From Flammeovirga sp. OC4 (GTDB lineage: Bacteria; Bacteroidota; Bacteroidia; Cytophagales; Flammeovirgaceae): a stretch of 64,000 nt of DNA. Position numbers and translations under genes: made by a program. Of this stretch, positions 46,701 to 56,400 are shown in pieces (position 1 is the stretch's first letter; each line of letters starts with the position of its first letter). A model generated the notes under the pieces. It worked only from the letters and a program-made list of their open reading frames with translations, was not told the origin of the DNA and ran no database searches. The stretch covers positions 1 to 64,000 of the forward strand of contig NZ_JTAM01000060.1 in NCBI RefSeq assembly GCF_000812565.1. Direction: 5' to 3'.

Positions 46701-47025
46701 GTCCTGTAAGTCCAACTAAAGCAGGTTTAATTACTGAATTATAATATACAAAGTGACGCTCTTTTACTTTGTCATACGCCATTTGTACTCTACCTCCAAG
46801 CTCAGGAAGGATCATGATTTTGATATACTTGTTCTCAATGTAAACAGCATTCCAATCTTTGTCTTTCTTCTCGTCCTCAATCTTCTCAATTACAGGGTAA
46901 GGATACACTACTCCACTACTTCCTTGGTAAACTCTTTTCTCTAAGAAAATAGGGTTCTTTTCTGGTTTTCCAATCTCATACGTAGGTATACTCACTACCT
47001 CTCTCCAAGCTTTTACTTTTTCCAT
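43708..47025 (-). CDS. DUF5107 and tetratricopeptide-repeat protein, predicted cytoplasmic
   Basis: This 1105-residue protein has no signal peptide (starts MEKVKAWREV), unlike almost every other protein in these loci. Residues about 20-330 form a DUF5107 domain, related by fold to galactose mutarotases. Typical phrases are YIKIMILPELGGRVQMAYDK, GGIEFNWPQHHRP and FLWWANPAVKVNDDYQSVFP. From about 450 to the end it consists of TPR units (such as NNNAMGLYLIRKGKFAEAEKYLKIAVETL and AWYYLGNIWYSFRQYDDAMTCLEKS). Such fusions recur in carbohydrate loci of Bacteroidota. A sugar-binding or glycosidase role has been suggested for the DUF5107 fold, but I cannot name a reaction. It heads a unit with GH2, sulfatase and SGNH genes. 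Confidence 0.85.
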   Translation of the reverse strand: MEKVKAWREVVSIPTYEIGKPEKNPIFLEKRVYQGSSGVVYPYPVIEKIEDEKKDKDWNAVYIENKYIKIMILPELGGRVQMAYDKVKERHFVYYNSVIKPALVGLTGPWISGGIEFNWPQHHRPTTYDKVDSLIEENEDGSVTVWCSEIERMFRTKGMAGFTLHPDKAYLEIHAKLYNRTSQPQTFLWWANPAVKVNDDYQSVFPPDVNAVFDHGKRDVSEYPIAKGTYYKVDYSAGVDISKYKNIPVPTSYMAVNSKYDFVGGYENDSKGGMLHVADHHQSPGKKQWTWGHSDFGRAWDRNLTDTDGPYIELMCGVYTDNQPDFTWLQPYEEKSFKQYFMPYRDLGVVKNATKEAMINVEEEDGKTKVRVYVTSVYNNAKIIVSSKDKVVKEYTLDLSPEMSFEESIGELIALEDIKVEVLTEKGIELVNFELDGSAADREVPESANPAKDPEDIDSIEQLYLRGLHLEQYRHATYNPTDYYLEALRREPSSVQNNNAMGLYLIRKGKFAEAEKYLKIAVETLTERNPNPYDGEPLFNLGLSQRFQGKEDEAYGSFFKATWNGAWQDSGFFQCAQIDAKRGDLDKALDLVDRSLWKNWLNHKARHLKIMLLREVGRTNEALALVEESLRMDRFNFGALYEKYLLTFDVAVKNQLVDLMRDNVHNFIEISLDYANAGFYKNACTLTSIHTNKEGAIYPMALYFEASYHMALGNTELAQTLLEKASQQPADYCFPNKLEELVVLQEVTQKWNTSDAKAWYYLGNIWYSFRQYDDAMTCLEKSRDIDFNFPTVHRNLSLGYFNKLNESKKALQSLETAFELDKTDARVFMELDQLYKKLNHTPEFRLQKLEENLSLVEQRDDLYLERLTILNVLGRYAEALELIMNRQFHPWEGGEGKVTGQYLISNIELAKVAIKEGKFAEAIEFLKATEKYPENLGEGKLFGTQENDINYWMGCAYEGLGDLDNAKKFWTLASIGLSEPVIAMYYNDQQPDKIFYQAMALIKLNNTAEAEKRFNKLVNYGEEQLQVPFKMDYFAVSLPDLLIFEEDLQIRHELHCHYLIALGNLGLAKGEQAEASFKTILDTDAYHYGARLHAQMNGEQVEESV

Positions 47026-47467
47026 GATATATATTAAAAAGGATTTTTTGAATCTGTTTTAGAATGATCTTTTGAATAGCTATTTCATCAATTATTACAT
47101 TTCAAAAGTAGTAGGATCTACACTTCTTTGACATAGGCGTTTTTATTTCTTTATGGACAATTCTTGCATACCATTTTATCCATTATCAAAAAGTCACAAT
47201 ACCGCCTCAATATCAGGTATTTACAAAAACGAAAAACCTATTTCAAATGAATGAAACAGGCTTTAAAATGGCTTTTTCTAGCATAAAAAGTGTTAACTAT
47301 ACATATACATTGAAATTGCCTCTCATTTTACATTGGTTTTGCTTTAGCTAATAATGATTTGTCATTGAAACACTCTTCTTGTAAGTGAGTCACATCTAAT
47401 CTATTATTCTACATTATAAACCATCTATTATTTTTCTATCTAAGTACCAATACAAAAGCAATTAAGA
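47026..47467. other. Intergenic region with terminator, no gene
   Basis: The 442 bases carry the terminator of the upstream importer operon (47237-47260) and, to its left, the promoter region of the DUF5107 unit. No ORF or repeat is seen. Confidence 0.5.
47237..47260 (-). terminator. Intrinsic terminator of the second SusC/D operon
   Basis: Nine-base arms (47237-47245 and 47252-47260) pair with one wobble; on the minus strand TTTTTCGTTTTTG follows. It is 207 bases past the MFS stop codon. Confidence 0.7.
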
Positions 47468-48733
47468 TTATTCCTCGCTTTGCACCTTGCTTCCATTTAA
47501 AGCATAGAATAATAAATATGCTTCTGAAAGCACTACAATGATCCATGTCCATTGCCAATTACCACCAAGAGCATCTGCCATTATGCCTTGTACCCAAGGT
47601 AAAATGGCTCCTCCGGCAACACCAATCATTAAGACTCCCGAACCTTTTGCGGTATAAGAACCCAATTTATGGATGGCTAATGTGAAAATAGCTCCCCACA
47701 TCACAGAATGAAGTAAACCAATACCTGCAATCAACCATAGTTGCTCTGTTAACATTGCTCCTAATGATAATGCTACTGCTATTCCCGATGTAACTGCTAA
47801 CTGAACATTACCAGAAATATTTTTTAAGAAAGACCCTAAGAACCTTCCGGCCAACATTCCACTCCAAATTAATGTCACCATTACGGCATACACTTCTTTT
47901 TCAATCTGAAGACTTTGGGCATGCAATACGATATTAGAACCAATACAAACTTCTGCTCCTACGTATACAAAAATGGCAATTACTCCCAATCTCAAATGTC
48001 TAAAACTCCAAATGCTTCTATCCCCCGCGTATTCTTCTTGTTCAGCATCCTCCGATGGATCAGGTAAATGAAGCATTTTTAAACCAAATGCGATCAATAC
48101 TACAATACCTGCAAATACACAAAGTGGAATGATAATATCTGATACTTGAGGAATACTACCACCAAAAACAATTGATGCAACAAATAATGGTGCTATTGCA
48201 GTACCAACGGAATTAACCGCTCCAGCAATAGTAAGTCGGGTAACAGCACTTGTACCAGAAACTTCACAAGCTGCAATAAATGGATTGCTAACCGCTTGTA
48301 ATATTGAAATTCCACACCCTTGTAGGAATGCTCCGACTAGAAATATGATGTATGCTACAGGGATCGTCGCATCTGAAATTTGCATGGTGCCTAGCCCTTC
48401 ATTTAAAACGGCGGAAGTTGCTTCAATCAATAATGAAAAAGCTGCAATACCCAGCCCAATCATCAACGTTACCTTGTGTTTGTATTTTTCAATAAGGAAC
48501 GCTGATAAATTACCTGTTGCGGGGTATCCCATAAAAAAGGCAAATACTATTAATGTGGTTAAGGTATTTTTTAAACTATTGGATTCAGATAAAAAGGCTT
48601 GTTGCAATGGTGCTAAAAACTGTTGGTTGACTACTGTTAGAAAACCAATCAGGAAAAACAAACCTACCATAATTAACAATGGTACAGTGTAGTTTTTCTT
48701 CTCTTTTGATGTTGCTTGTGCTATAGCTGACAT
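47468..48733 (-). CDS. FucP-family sugar:proton symporter (major facilitator superfamily)
   Basis: This 421-residue inner-membrane protein has about 12 hydrophobic segments. The first runs from VPLLIMVGLFFLIGFLTVVNQQ. The segments FFMGYPATGNLSAFLIEKYKHK and FLVGAFLQGCGISILQAVSNPFI match the L-fucose permease (FucP/GluP/NagP) group. A central cytoplasmic loop is charged (LPDPSEDAEQEEYAGDRSIW). It imports a monosaccharide, probably galactose, fucose or glucose, with protons. It is the last gene of the operon, directly after GH30 (2-base spacing), so it should carry the final product of the locus into the cytoplasm. The exact sugar cannot be read from the sequence. Confidence 0.9.
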   Translation of the reverse strand: MSAIAQATSKEKKNYTVPLLIMVGLFFLIGFLTVVNQQFLAPLQQAFLSESNSLKNTLTTLIVFAFFMGYPATGNLSAFLIEKYKHKVTLMIGLGIAAFSLLIEATSAVLNEGLGTMQISDATIPVAYIIFLVGAFLQGCGISILQAVSNPFIAACEVSGTSAVTRLTIAGAVNSVGTAIAPLFVASIVFGGSIPQVSDIIIPLCVFAGIVVLIAFGLKMLHLPDPSEDAEQEEYAGDRSIWSFRHLRLGVIAIFVYVGAEVCIGSNIVLHAQSLQIEKEVYAVMVTLIWSGMLAGRFLGSFLKNISGNVQLAVTSGIAVALSLGAMLTEQLWLIAGIGLLHSVMWGAIFTLAIHKLGSYTAKGSGVLMIGVAGGAILPWVQGIMADALGGNWQWTWIIVVLSEAYLLFYALNGSKVQSEE

Positions 48734-48734
48734 A

Positions 48735-50276
48735 TTATTTCTTATAAATAAATGTGGTTACTGATCTTTTTGGAATGGTGTTGACTTTTGCTGATGCTTT
48801 TAAATCGTTCTCCGCATTGGTTACATAAACTTCTTTCAACTGAAATGAAGGATCACTTATTGAAGGTGTAAAGGCAATATTTTCTTCTGATAAATTGGTA
48901 TACACCACCACTAATTCATCTTGTTTTGGGGAAAGGAATGAAGTCCCAACCACTGGTAGTTCTGATGTTATATTTATCTCCACTCTTTCATAATTAGGGC
49001 GGATAAAACGGCTGTAATTTCCCAACGCCCAAAGCGTTTTGTGAGCGATATGTGTTCCGCTTTTTCGGATATCGGCTTCACTTCCTCCTTCAGGAATTAC
49101 TTCCACCAAACAGAATCTATTCTTATGATTCCATCTGATCAAATCCATCGCTGTCCAATACGACCATGAAGTGACATTGGCATAGTTTAGATCATGATTA
49201 ATTACATTGGACATCACCAAAGCAATATCCATGGTTGTTGCTTCTTTATAACCCGGAAAGTAATCATATTCTTTGCTCAGCATACTCCATTCTGTCTGAC
49301 ACAACTCGATATTATTTCTTTGAGCAACTTCCAAAGCTAAACTTCTTGACTCTTCCATCTCTTTAAAATTTCTATCCAGCCAATAGCTATGTGCACTAAA
49401 AATGGGTTGAACGGTTGGTAAATTTTTGATGGAAATGGAAGACGTATCGCTAAAGAAATCCTCTATCTGATTACTTCTTTCTCTTTCACCTTTTACTTTA
49501 TATAGATATTCCCAATCTGCTGCTTCACCCAACATTATCTTAGAATTGATTCCTCTGCTTACAAACACACTGTCTATGTTTTTGACAAAGTGAAAGATCT
49601 CTTCATTGTGTGCAGGTGTTCCTTCTTGCCCTTTGGTGTCCCAATTGTATTGTGGCTCATTGACGGGGCTTAGTAAATTAAAATTGATACCTTCTTTTTG
49701 AAAGTGTTCAATGACATTAGCAATGTAAATTGAATAATCTCGGTAGCCGTCTGACTTGATATTAAAATTGGTTCCTCCAGGAGAATACCCTTTACCATTG
49801 TTGGTATAAGTTACCTCCGGTGTGATGCTGAACAATACAAAATTGTCAACTCCTTGTTTTACTGCTTTCTTTGCGAAAAACTGTTGGCCTAATTCTTTGT
49901 TCCAATTGTATGAACCGTCCTTTTCTAAAAAACTTTCGCTTCTTCTTGTAGGGTCTTTTATGTCACTTTCCTCACCCAACTCTGTTGTTCCTCCACCAAG
50001 ATTAAAACGCCAACCTGATAATCCGATGCCTTGAGGTTGTCCTTTCTTGATTTTTTTAGAGAAAAATAAATCTGCAATCTGCTCTTTTTCTTTTTTATCC
50101 CAGTAAGTACCAACCCAGTTTCCTGCCCAACAATCTGAAGCAGAGAAAAACGCTAATTTTTGAAACTTCTTATCCGTATTAATCTCAATTTTAGTTGAAG
50201 AATCAGCTGGAGGATTGTTCCCCCAGCTGAATTGGTTTAGGATAAAAAGTATACTTATCAACAATAAGTGTCTCAT
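48735..50276 (-). CDS. GH30-family glycosidase, copy 1
   Basis: This 513-residue exported enzyme has a signal peptide ending near WGNN; no lipobox. The barrel shows the acid/base Glu207 in LLSPVNEPQYNW and the nucleophile Glu329 in ELCQTEWSML. The N-terminal phrase ASDCWAGNWVGTYWD and WRFNLGGGTTELGEESDI are shared with the adjacent paralogue. The last about 80 residues form the companion beta-sandwich of GH30 (LVVVYTNLSEENIAF...RSVTTFIYKK). GH30 includes beta-1,6-galactanases, beta-glucosylceramidases and xylanases. A beta-galactanase acting on 1,6-linked galactose is attractive because of the GH2 neighbours but is unproven. It is separated from the paralogue by 6 bases. Confidence 0.88.
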   Translation of the reverse strand: MRHLLLISILFILNQFSWGNNPPADSSTKIEINTDKKFQKLAFFSASDCWAGNWVGTYWDKKEKEQIADLFFSKKIKKGQPQGIGLSGWRFNLGGGTTELGEESDIKDPTRRSESFLEKDGSYNWNKELGQQFFAKKAVKQGVDNFVLFSITPEVTYTNNGKGYSPGGTNFNIKSDGYRDYSIYIANVIEHFQKEGINFNLLSPVNEPQYNWDTKGQEGTPAHNEEIFHFVKNIDSVFVSRGINSKIMLGEAADWEYLYKVKGERERSNQIEDFFSDTSSISIKNLPTVQPIFSAHSYWLDRNFKEMEESRSLALEVAQRNNIELCQTEWSMLSKEYDYFPGYKEATTMDIALVMSNVINHDLNYANVTSWSYWTAMDLIRWNHKNRFCLVEVIPEGGSEADIRKSGTHIAHKTLWALGNYSRFIRPNYERVEINITSELPVVGTSFLSPKQDELVVVYTNLSEENIAFTPSISDPSFQLKEVYVTNAENDLKASAKVNTIPKRSVTTFIYKK

Positions 50277-50282
50277 ACTTTT

Positions 50283-51869
50283 TTATTTATAGATTACCGT
50301 AGTTACTGAACGTGGTAATAATTGAATTTTTCGCTCATCCTCCTTGATATCTTCTTTATAAAGATCTAAGTCATTGCTTGTTATATAAGACGTTACAGGA
50401 GTCATATTATTTTCCATTTTAGCTTCGATTCCAATATATTGAGGGCTCAAATTGGTATATACTACCACCACTTCATCTGAGGCAGGAGAGACAAATGCCG
50501 ATGCCAAAATGTTTGCATCACCATCAATATCCATTTCAACTCTTTGGTAATCGGGACGTACAAAACGGCTAAAGTTACCAAGTGCCCAAAGTGATTTTGT
50601 GGCTGTATGAGAACCTGAATTTTTGATATCACCATATTCTCCATCTGAAGGGGTTACTGAAATTAATAGGAATCTATTTTTATGTCCCCATCTTTCTTGG
50701 TCCAAGGCCGTCCAGAATGACCATGATTTTACATTGGCATAGTTCAAATCATGGTGAATCACTTTCGCAACTTGGAGGGCTACATCATTATAAGAGGCTG
50801 AACCATGACCAGGGTGATCTTCAAAACCTTCACCTAACAAACTGTACTCTGTCTGGAATAAACTCAAACCATATTGAGAGGCTTTAGTTAAAGCAGATGA
50901 TCTTGTATCTCTCATCTGCTCTGCAGTTTTATCAACCCAATAACTATGTGCTGTAACAATTGGAGCAACATGAGTGAAGTTTTTAATACTAATATCAGAC
51001 TTATCACCAAATAAAATCTCGATCTGATTACTAATATTCTCATTACCTTTCACCTTATAAAGGTATTCCCATGACCCTGCTTCACCTACTAATAATTTAG
51101 TATCAATATTATTTTCTGTAAATGACTGATCTAGAGCTTCTACTATAGTATATATTTCTCTATTTGTTGCAGGAGTACCTTCTTGTTTTCCTTCATTCCA
51201 AGCATACTGAGGCTCATTTATAGGACTAAGATATTTAAAAGAAATCCCTTCGCTCTTGAAATGTGTAATAACATCAGAAATGTAATTAACGAAATCAGGT
51301 AGTTTACCTTCTGCTAGGTTGAAATTCACTCCACCTGGAGAATAACCTTTTCCATTTTTTGTAAAAGACACATCAGGAGTAACACTAAACATCACAAAAT
51401 CTTCTACACCATATTCCTTCGCTTTTCTTAGGAAATATTGTTGTCCAACTACTTTGTTATAATCTGGAGTACCATTCACAAGAAAAGATTCACTTCTTCT
51501 TGTTGGGTCTTCGATACCACTGTCTTCTCCTTGATCAGCTGAACCACCACCTAAATTAAATCTCCATCCACTCAAACCGATACCTTTCGGTGAGTTACCT
51601 TCCATTTCTTGAGAGAAAAGAAGTTCTGCAATTTCAGCCTTTTCGCTTTCATCCCAATAAGTACCTACCCAGTTTCCTGCCCAACAATCAGATGCCATGA
51701 AGCTTTCTATTTTTTGTTGTTTAGCACCTAACTTGATATTTGCTGAAAGCTCTCTATCATTAGGCATTTTTGGTAGATCATGGTTCGGTTCAAAAACATA
51801 CTTCTCTGTACAAGCTCCAAAGCCAAACAATGATGCTAAAATCGCTATTTTAATCTTTTTCATTTTCAT
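50283..51869 (-). CDS. GH30-family glycosidase lipoprotein, copy 2
   Basis: This 528-residue lipoprotein has lipobox GFGAC (Cys20). It is more than half identical to copy 1 over its length. Catalytic residues are Glu219 (YLSPINEPQYAW) and Glu341 (LFQTEYSLLG). The lipid anchor suggests a surface position, whereas copy 1 has a plain signal peptide and is likely periplasmic. So the pair may split endo-acting surface cleavage and periplasmic cleavage of the imported chain. The start codon overlaps the SusD stop codon by one base (TAATG), indicating translational coupling. Another ATG two codons downstream is possible. Confidence 0.88.
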   Translation of the reverse strand: MKMKKIKIAILASLFGFGACTEKYVFEPNHDLPKMPNDRELSANIKLGAKQQKIESFMASDCWAGNWVGTYWDESEKAEIAELLFSQEMEGNSPKGIGLSGWRFNLGGGSADQGEDSGIEDPTRRSESFLVNGTPDYNKVVGQQYFLRKAKEYGVEDFVMFSVTPDVSFTKNGKGYSPGGVNFNLAEGKLPDFVNYISDVITHFKSEGISFKYLSPINEPQYAWNEGKQEGTPATNREIYTIVEALDQSFTENNIDTKLLVGEAGSWEYLYKVKGNENISNQIEILFGDKSDISIKNFTHVAPIVTAHSYWVDKTAEQMRDTRSSALTKASQYGLSLFQTEYSLLGEGFEDHPGHGSASYNDVALQVAKVIHHDLNYANVKSWSFWTALDQERWGHKNRFLLISVTPSDGEYGDIKNSGSHTATKSLWALGNFSRFVRPDYQRVEMDIDGDANILASAFVSPASDEVVVVYTNLSPQYIGIEAKMENNMTPVTSYITSNDLDLYKEDIKEDERKIQLLPRSVTTVIYK

Positions 51870-53446
51870 TAGAAATTAGGGTTTTGGTCAATTGCTCCAT
51901 TTGATAATTGTACCTCGATGTATGGAATCGGGAAGAGTAAATCTCTGTTTTCTTGGAAATAATACCCTTTATTACTTGCCTCTGCTTGGTTAGCCAGCTC
52001 ATACTCATCTGTAGAAACTTCCGTATTGTATTTTACAAATGAACCATTAGGTCCAAATAGATTACAAATTACCTTCTTGCCGTTGTCAGCATCCCATCTT
52101 CTGATATCATCAAGGCGATGGAACTCCCCTGCCAATTCTAATCTTCTTTCCTTACGGATTGCATCTCTAAGCGCTGTACCCGATACACTCACTGCCTCAA
52201 GGTTCACTCTCTGTCTTACTCTATTTAATTGAGTTTTAGCAGTACCTTCATCACCAGCATGATAAGATGCTTCAGCATGCATTAATAGCACATCCGCAAA
52301 TCGCATTAGTCTATGATTCAATGACTGAGTGGCGTTGTTGTAAGGTGAAATTCTTTGATTAACTGGAATGTAGAATTTTCTATTGATTCTTCCTGACTTG
52401 TGCTTTGCAGAGCTAATTACAATCGCAGATTGATCATCATCTCCGGGTACATCATCACCGTCTTTGGTAATGGTCCACTTCAGACGTACATCATCGCCTT
52501 CATCTAAAAAGGCATTTTCTAAATCACTGGTTGGTAAACACCATGACCACCCTGAGTCATCACGAGAACCTGTCAATACCGAAATTTGAGAACCTAATCC
52601 AAATTGAGTATCCGCCATAAATTGTGCTTCAAATACGCCTTCAACACTGTTATCATGATCTACATGCCACACTTGACTAAAGTCCGGTAACAAATCATAC
52701 TCTCCAGAATTGACTAATTGACCTAAAATATCCTTCGCTTCAGCATATTTTTGTTGGAAAAGGTATACTTTACCCAAGTAACCCATCGCTGATCCTTTGG
52801 TTGCTTTTCCTCTTTTATCCATGCTGTATTCACTTCTCAATGGTAAATCTTCGATGGCATCTAAAAGATCTTGCTCAATGAATGCATAAACATCAGCTAC
52901 TTGATCTCTCTTCTTTCCAACCACTTCTTCAGGAAGCATTACACGGTCCATAATTGGAATACCACCGAAATCTTTTACTAAATCAAAATGGAAAAATGCT
53001 CTTAAGAATTTTGCTTCTGCAATCATTCTTTTCTTATCCTCTTCATTTCGAATAGGAGCCCCTTCAATACCTGCAAGGGTACTATTACATCTTTGAATAC
53101 CTTTGTATCTATGCTCCCAGAATTCCTCCAAAAGAATGTCATATTTAGGATTCATATAATGAGAAACTCTTAGGAAACGTACTGGGTCACCAGTGGTATT
53201 TCCCATCCAGAAATCATCACTTGCCATATCTCTGGCCGTGTAAAAACCTGCTACAGGCCACCATCCGCCAGTGAATAAACTTTGATAACAACCATTGACG
53301 GCCATCTCACATTCTTCAGCTGTTTTGTAATAGTTGTCTTGCGTTTGAGTTCCTAATACATCTTGGTCTAGGAACCTTGAACATGAAGTTACACTCGTTA
53401 ATGCCAATGCAACTAAAGCAACTTTTAATATATTTTTGATTTTCAT
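51869..53446 (-). CDS. susD: SusD/RagB-family glycan-binding lipoprotein
   Basis: This 525-residue lipoprotein has lipobox VTSC followed by SRFLDQDVLG. TPR-like helices (AIRNEEDKKRMIAEAKFLRAFFHFDLVKDFGGIPIMD in part, residues about 130-180) and the C-terminal region (LMRFADVLLMHAEASYHAGDE, TQLNRVRQRVNL, IRKERRLELAGEFHRLDDIRRW) are textbook SusD. It caps the SusC encoded 12 bases upstream. It differs strongly from the SusD at 10046, so the two transporters should take different glycans or different parts of one glycan. Confidence 0.94.
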   Translation of the reverse strand: MKIKNILKVALVALALTSVTSCSRFLDQDVLGTQTQDNYYKTAEECEMAVNGCYQSLFTGGWWPVAGFYTARDMASDDFWMGNTTGDPVRFLRVSHYMNPKYDILLEEFWEHRYKGIQRCNSTLAGIEGAPIRNEEDKKRMIAEAKFLRAFFHFDLVKDFGGIPIMDRVMLPEEVVGKKRDQVADVYAFIEQDLLDAIEDLPLRSEYSMDKRGKATKGSAMGYLGKVYLFQQKYAEAKDILGQLVNSGEYDLLPDFSQVWHVDHDNSVEGVFEAQFMADTQFGLGSQISVLTGSRDDSGWSWCLPTSDLENAFLDEGDDVRLKWTITKDGDDVPGDDDQSAIVISSAKHKSGRINRKFYIPVNQRISPYNNATQSLNHRLMRFADVLLMHAEASYHAGDEGTAKTQLNRVRQRVNLEAVSVSGTALRDAIRKERRLELAGEFHRLDDIRRWDADNGKKVICNLFGPNGSFVKYNTEVSTDEYELANQAEASNKGYYFQENRDLLFPIPYIEVQLSNGAIDQNPNF

Positions 53447-53458
53447 TTTTAAACAATT

Positions 53459-56400
53459 CTAGAAGTTAGCATTAATACCAATTAGGAAAGTTCTAGGAAC
53501 CGGGTATGATAAGTAATCAATACCGTATGCTGTCGCACTACCTGCTGATGCTGTTTCAGGATCTAAACCTGAGTAGTTTGAAATCGTAAACAGGTTTTGT
53601 GCAGATAAAGAAACTCTCACTCTGTTATCACCCGTTACTTTCTTTGGCAGTGTGTATCCTACTTGTAAGAGTTGTAATCTTAAATACGATCCGTCTTCTA
53701 CATAGAATGATGAAATCGTGTTGTAGTTTTGGTTAGGATCACCCATCGATAATCTAGGATGAGTGTTAGACGTTCCTGGTCCATGCCAAGCCGAATTATA
53801 AGTCCCTGCCCAAACGTTTTGGTCTTTTGTACCAGACATGTAATTAAACTTGGTAGTGTTGAATACATCGTGACCAAACTTACCATAGAAATTAGCTGTT
53901 ATATCAAACCCTTTGTATTCAAGGCCTAGATTAAGACCTAACATAATTTTTGGGGCTGGGTTACCAATAAATGTTTGGTCATCTCCATCAATTACACCAT
54001 CGCCATTGAGGTCTACAAATCGGATATCTCCAGGTCTAGCATTAGGTTGCATCAGTTGACCATTTTCATTGGTATAAGAGTAAACTTCCTCCCAAGTTTG
54101 GAAAATACCATCCATTCTATGACCATAGAATAAACTCACTGGTCTTCCCTCTTCAGTTCTTGTAATTGGAATTCCTGCTAACGAACCATCAAGATATGGT
54201 GCACCTTCTACTAACTCTAGTGCTTTTGACTCTACTTGTGTTAAGTTTAAACCAATGTTATATGTCAAATCTCCTTTTGTCTCTCTCCAGTTTACAGTAA
54301 ATTCAAAACCTTGTGATTGCATACTACCAATGTTGGCCCACAATCTTGAATTGGTGTTCGGGTAACCTAGGTACAATGGATTATCCTTTTGCATCAACAT
54401 ATCATGTGATGTTTTTCTAAAGATATCAGCAACAAATGTTAAACGGTCATCGAAGAAACCAACATCTACACCAAGGTTAAAATCTTCTACTGTTTCCCAT
54501 CTTAAATTATTATTCCCTACAGATTTCAAAGCTGTACCTGGTACTCTTTCACCATTAAAAGTATAATCAGCATAACCGATCAAACTTAAGAAAGCAGAAT
54601 TTGAGATTGATTGATTACCCACTTGTCCCCAACCTGCTCTGATCTTTAAGTTAGATAATGTCTCACTGTTTTTCAAGAAGTCTTCCTCGCTGACTCTCCA
54701 TGAAGCAGAGACTGACGGGAATACACCAAATTGTTGATTGGTTGGGAATTTTGAGGAACCATCTGCTCTTAGTGATGCAGTAAGGTAATACTTGCTATCA
54801 TAGTTGTATTGGAAACGACCCAAGAAGGAAACTAATGTAGCGATTTCTGCATTACCCGAACCGAATTGATCACCAATACCTGCACTTACATAATGGAAGT
54901 TAGGATCGTTAGAAGGTACATTTGTTCTACCAGCTTGCGACCAATCACTTACAAATTTCTCCATAGTAAAACCACCCAAAGCATTGATGCTATGTTTCCC
55001 AAATTCCTTAGAATAGTTGACTGTGTTGGTCCAGTTCCATGAATAATTTAATCTACTCGTTCTGTAGATTGAACTGATTTCGCTTTGTTCAAAATTATCA
55101 ATAAAGAATTCCGGTGTAAAAGCATTTGTTTGTTGGTAATGACCATTGATACCGTATTGCGTTTTGAACTGTAAGCCCTGAGCTAAATCATAAGTCAAGT
55201 AAGAGTTTAATAAACCTCCAATAGCTTTACTATTGTTATTGTCTTTCGCTCTACTTACTACGCCTGCAGGGTTCCAAACTTGGCTATTGTAAGAACGTTG
55301 GTAATTATTGTAGGGGTTATCATCCCATTCTTCTTCAGGTCTATATACAGGTGTTGTGGGATCCATTGTCATTGCTGATTGTAATGCATTCGGTGAATTT
55401 TCCCAGCTTTCTACCCTTGGTGCGAAATCAACTCCAAAACTTACCTTCTCATTTACTTTGTAGATGGTATTAAATCTTGCTGTGATTCTATCATAGTACC
55501 CTGCATCAAACTGAGAATTTTGCTTGTAATAAGATACACTTCCTGAATATTGTACTTTCTCTGCTCCTCCTTGAAAACCTAAATTGTAGTTTTCTGTTAC
55601 AGCAAAATCATTGACCACTTCATCCCACCAATCTGTACCTTCTGATAAATCACTCAATGGGTTCCAGCCTGGCTGAATTCCATCATTTAATCTATTGGCT
55701 TTATACACCATTTCATATTCTTCAGCTCCGGCCATTTGTGGTTTTTGCATTTGTTGTAAACCCATTGTGGCTTTGAAATTAAACTTCATTGGGCCTTCCT
55801 TACCTTTCTTCGTGGTAATTAGGACTACACCATTAGAACCACGTGTACCATAAATTGCTGTAGCTGAAGCATCTTTTAAGATCTCCATACTTGCAATATC
55901 ATCTTGGTTTAAGAAATTGATATTGTCTCCGACAGGCATACCATCTACAACAAATAATGGATTGGAACCATTGATAGTCGTCATACCACGAATGATGATA
56001 CTTGGAGCGGAACCTGGATTACCAGTTGAATTGGTAATCTGAACACCGGCCGCCTTACCTTGTAAAGATTGTAATGCGTTGTTGGTTGTATTGGTTTGTA
56101 GATCTTCTGCATCTACTGAACTGATCGAACTGGTTAAGTCTGATTTTTTGGCTGTACCATAACCAATTACGACTAGTTCTTCTAGCTCTTCTGCACTAAC
56201 TTCTAATGAGACATCAAAGAATCTTAAACTACCAACTGTTATTTCTTTTTGCTGATAACCAATATAAGAAAACACTAATACAGCACCTTCCTCAACAGTC
56301 AATGTAAATTCTCCATCAAAGTCAGTAGTACTACCATAAGTAGTTCCTTTAATCAAAACATTTACACCAGGTAATGACTCACCCATTTCATCTTTTACTA

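Noticed and set aside
48285-48692. 135-codon plus-strand frame inside the MFS gene
   Set aside because: It is the antisense shadow of a clear membrane transporter gene. The same applies to the 126- and 135-codon frames at 45680-46502 within the DUF5107-TPR gene.
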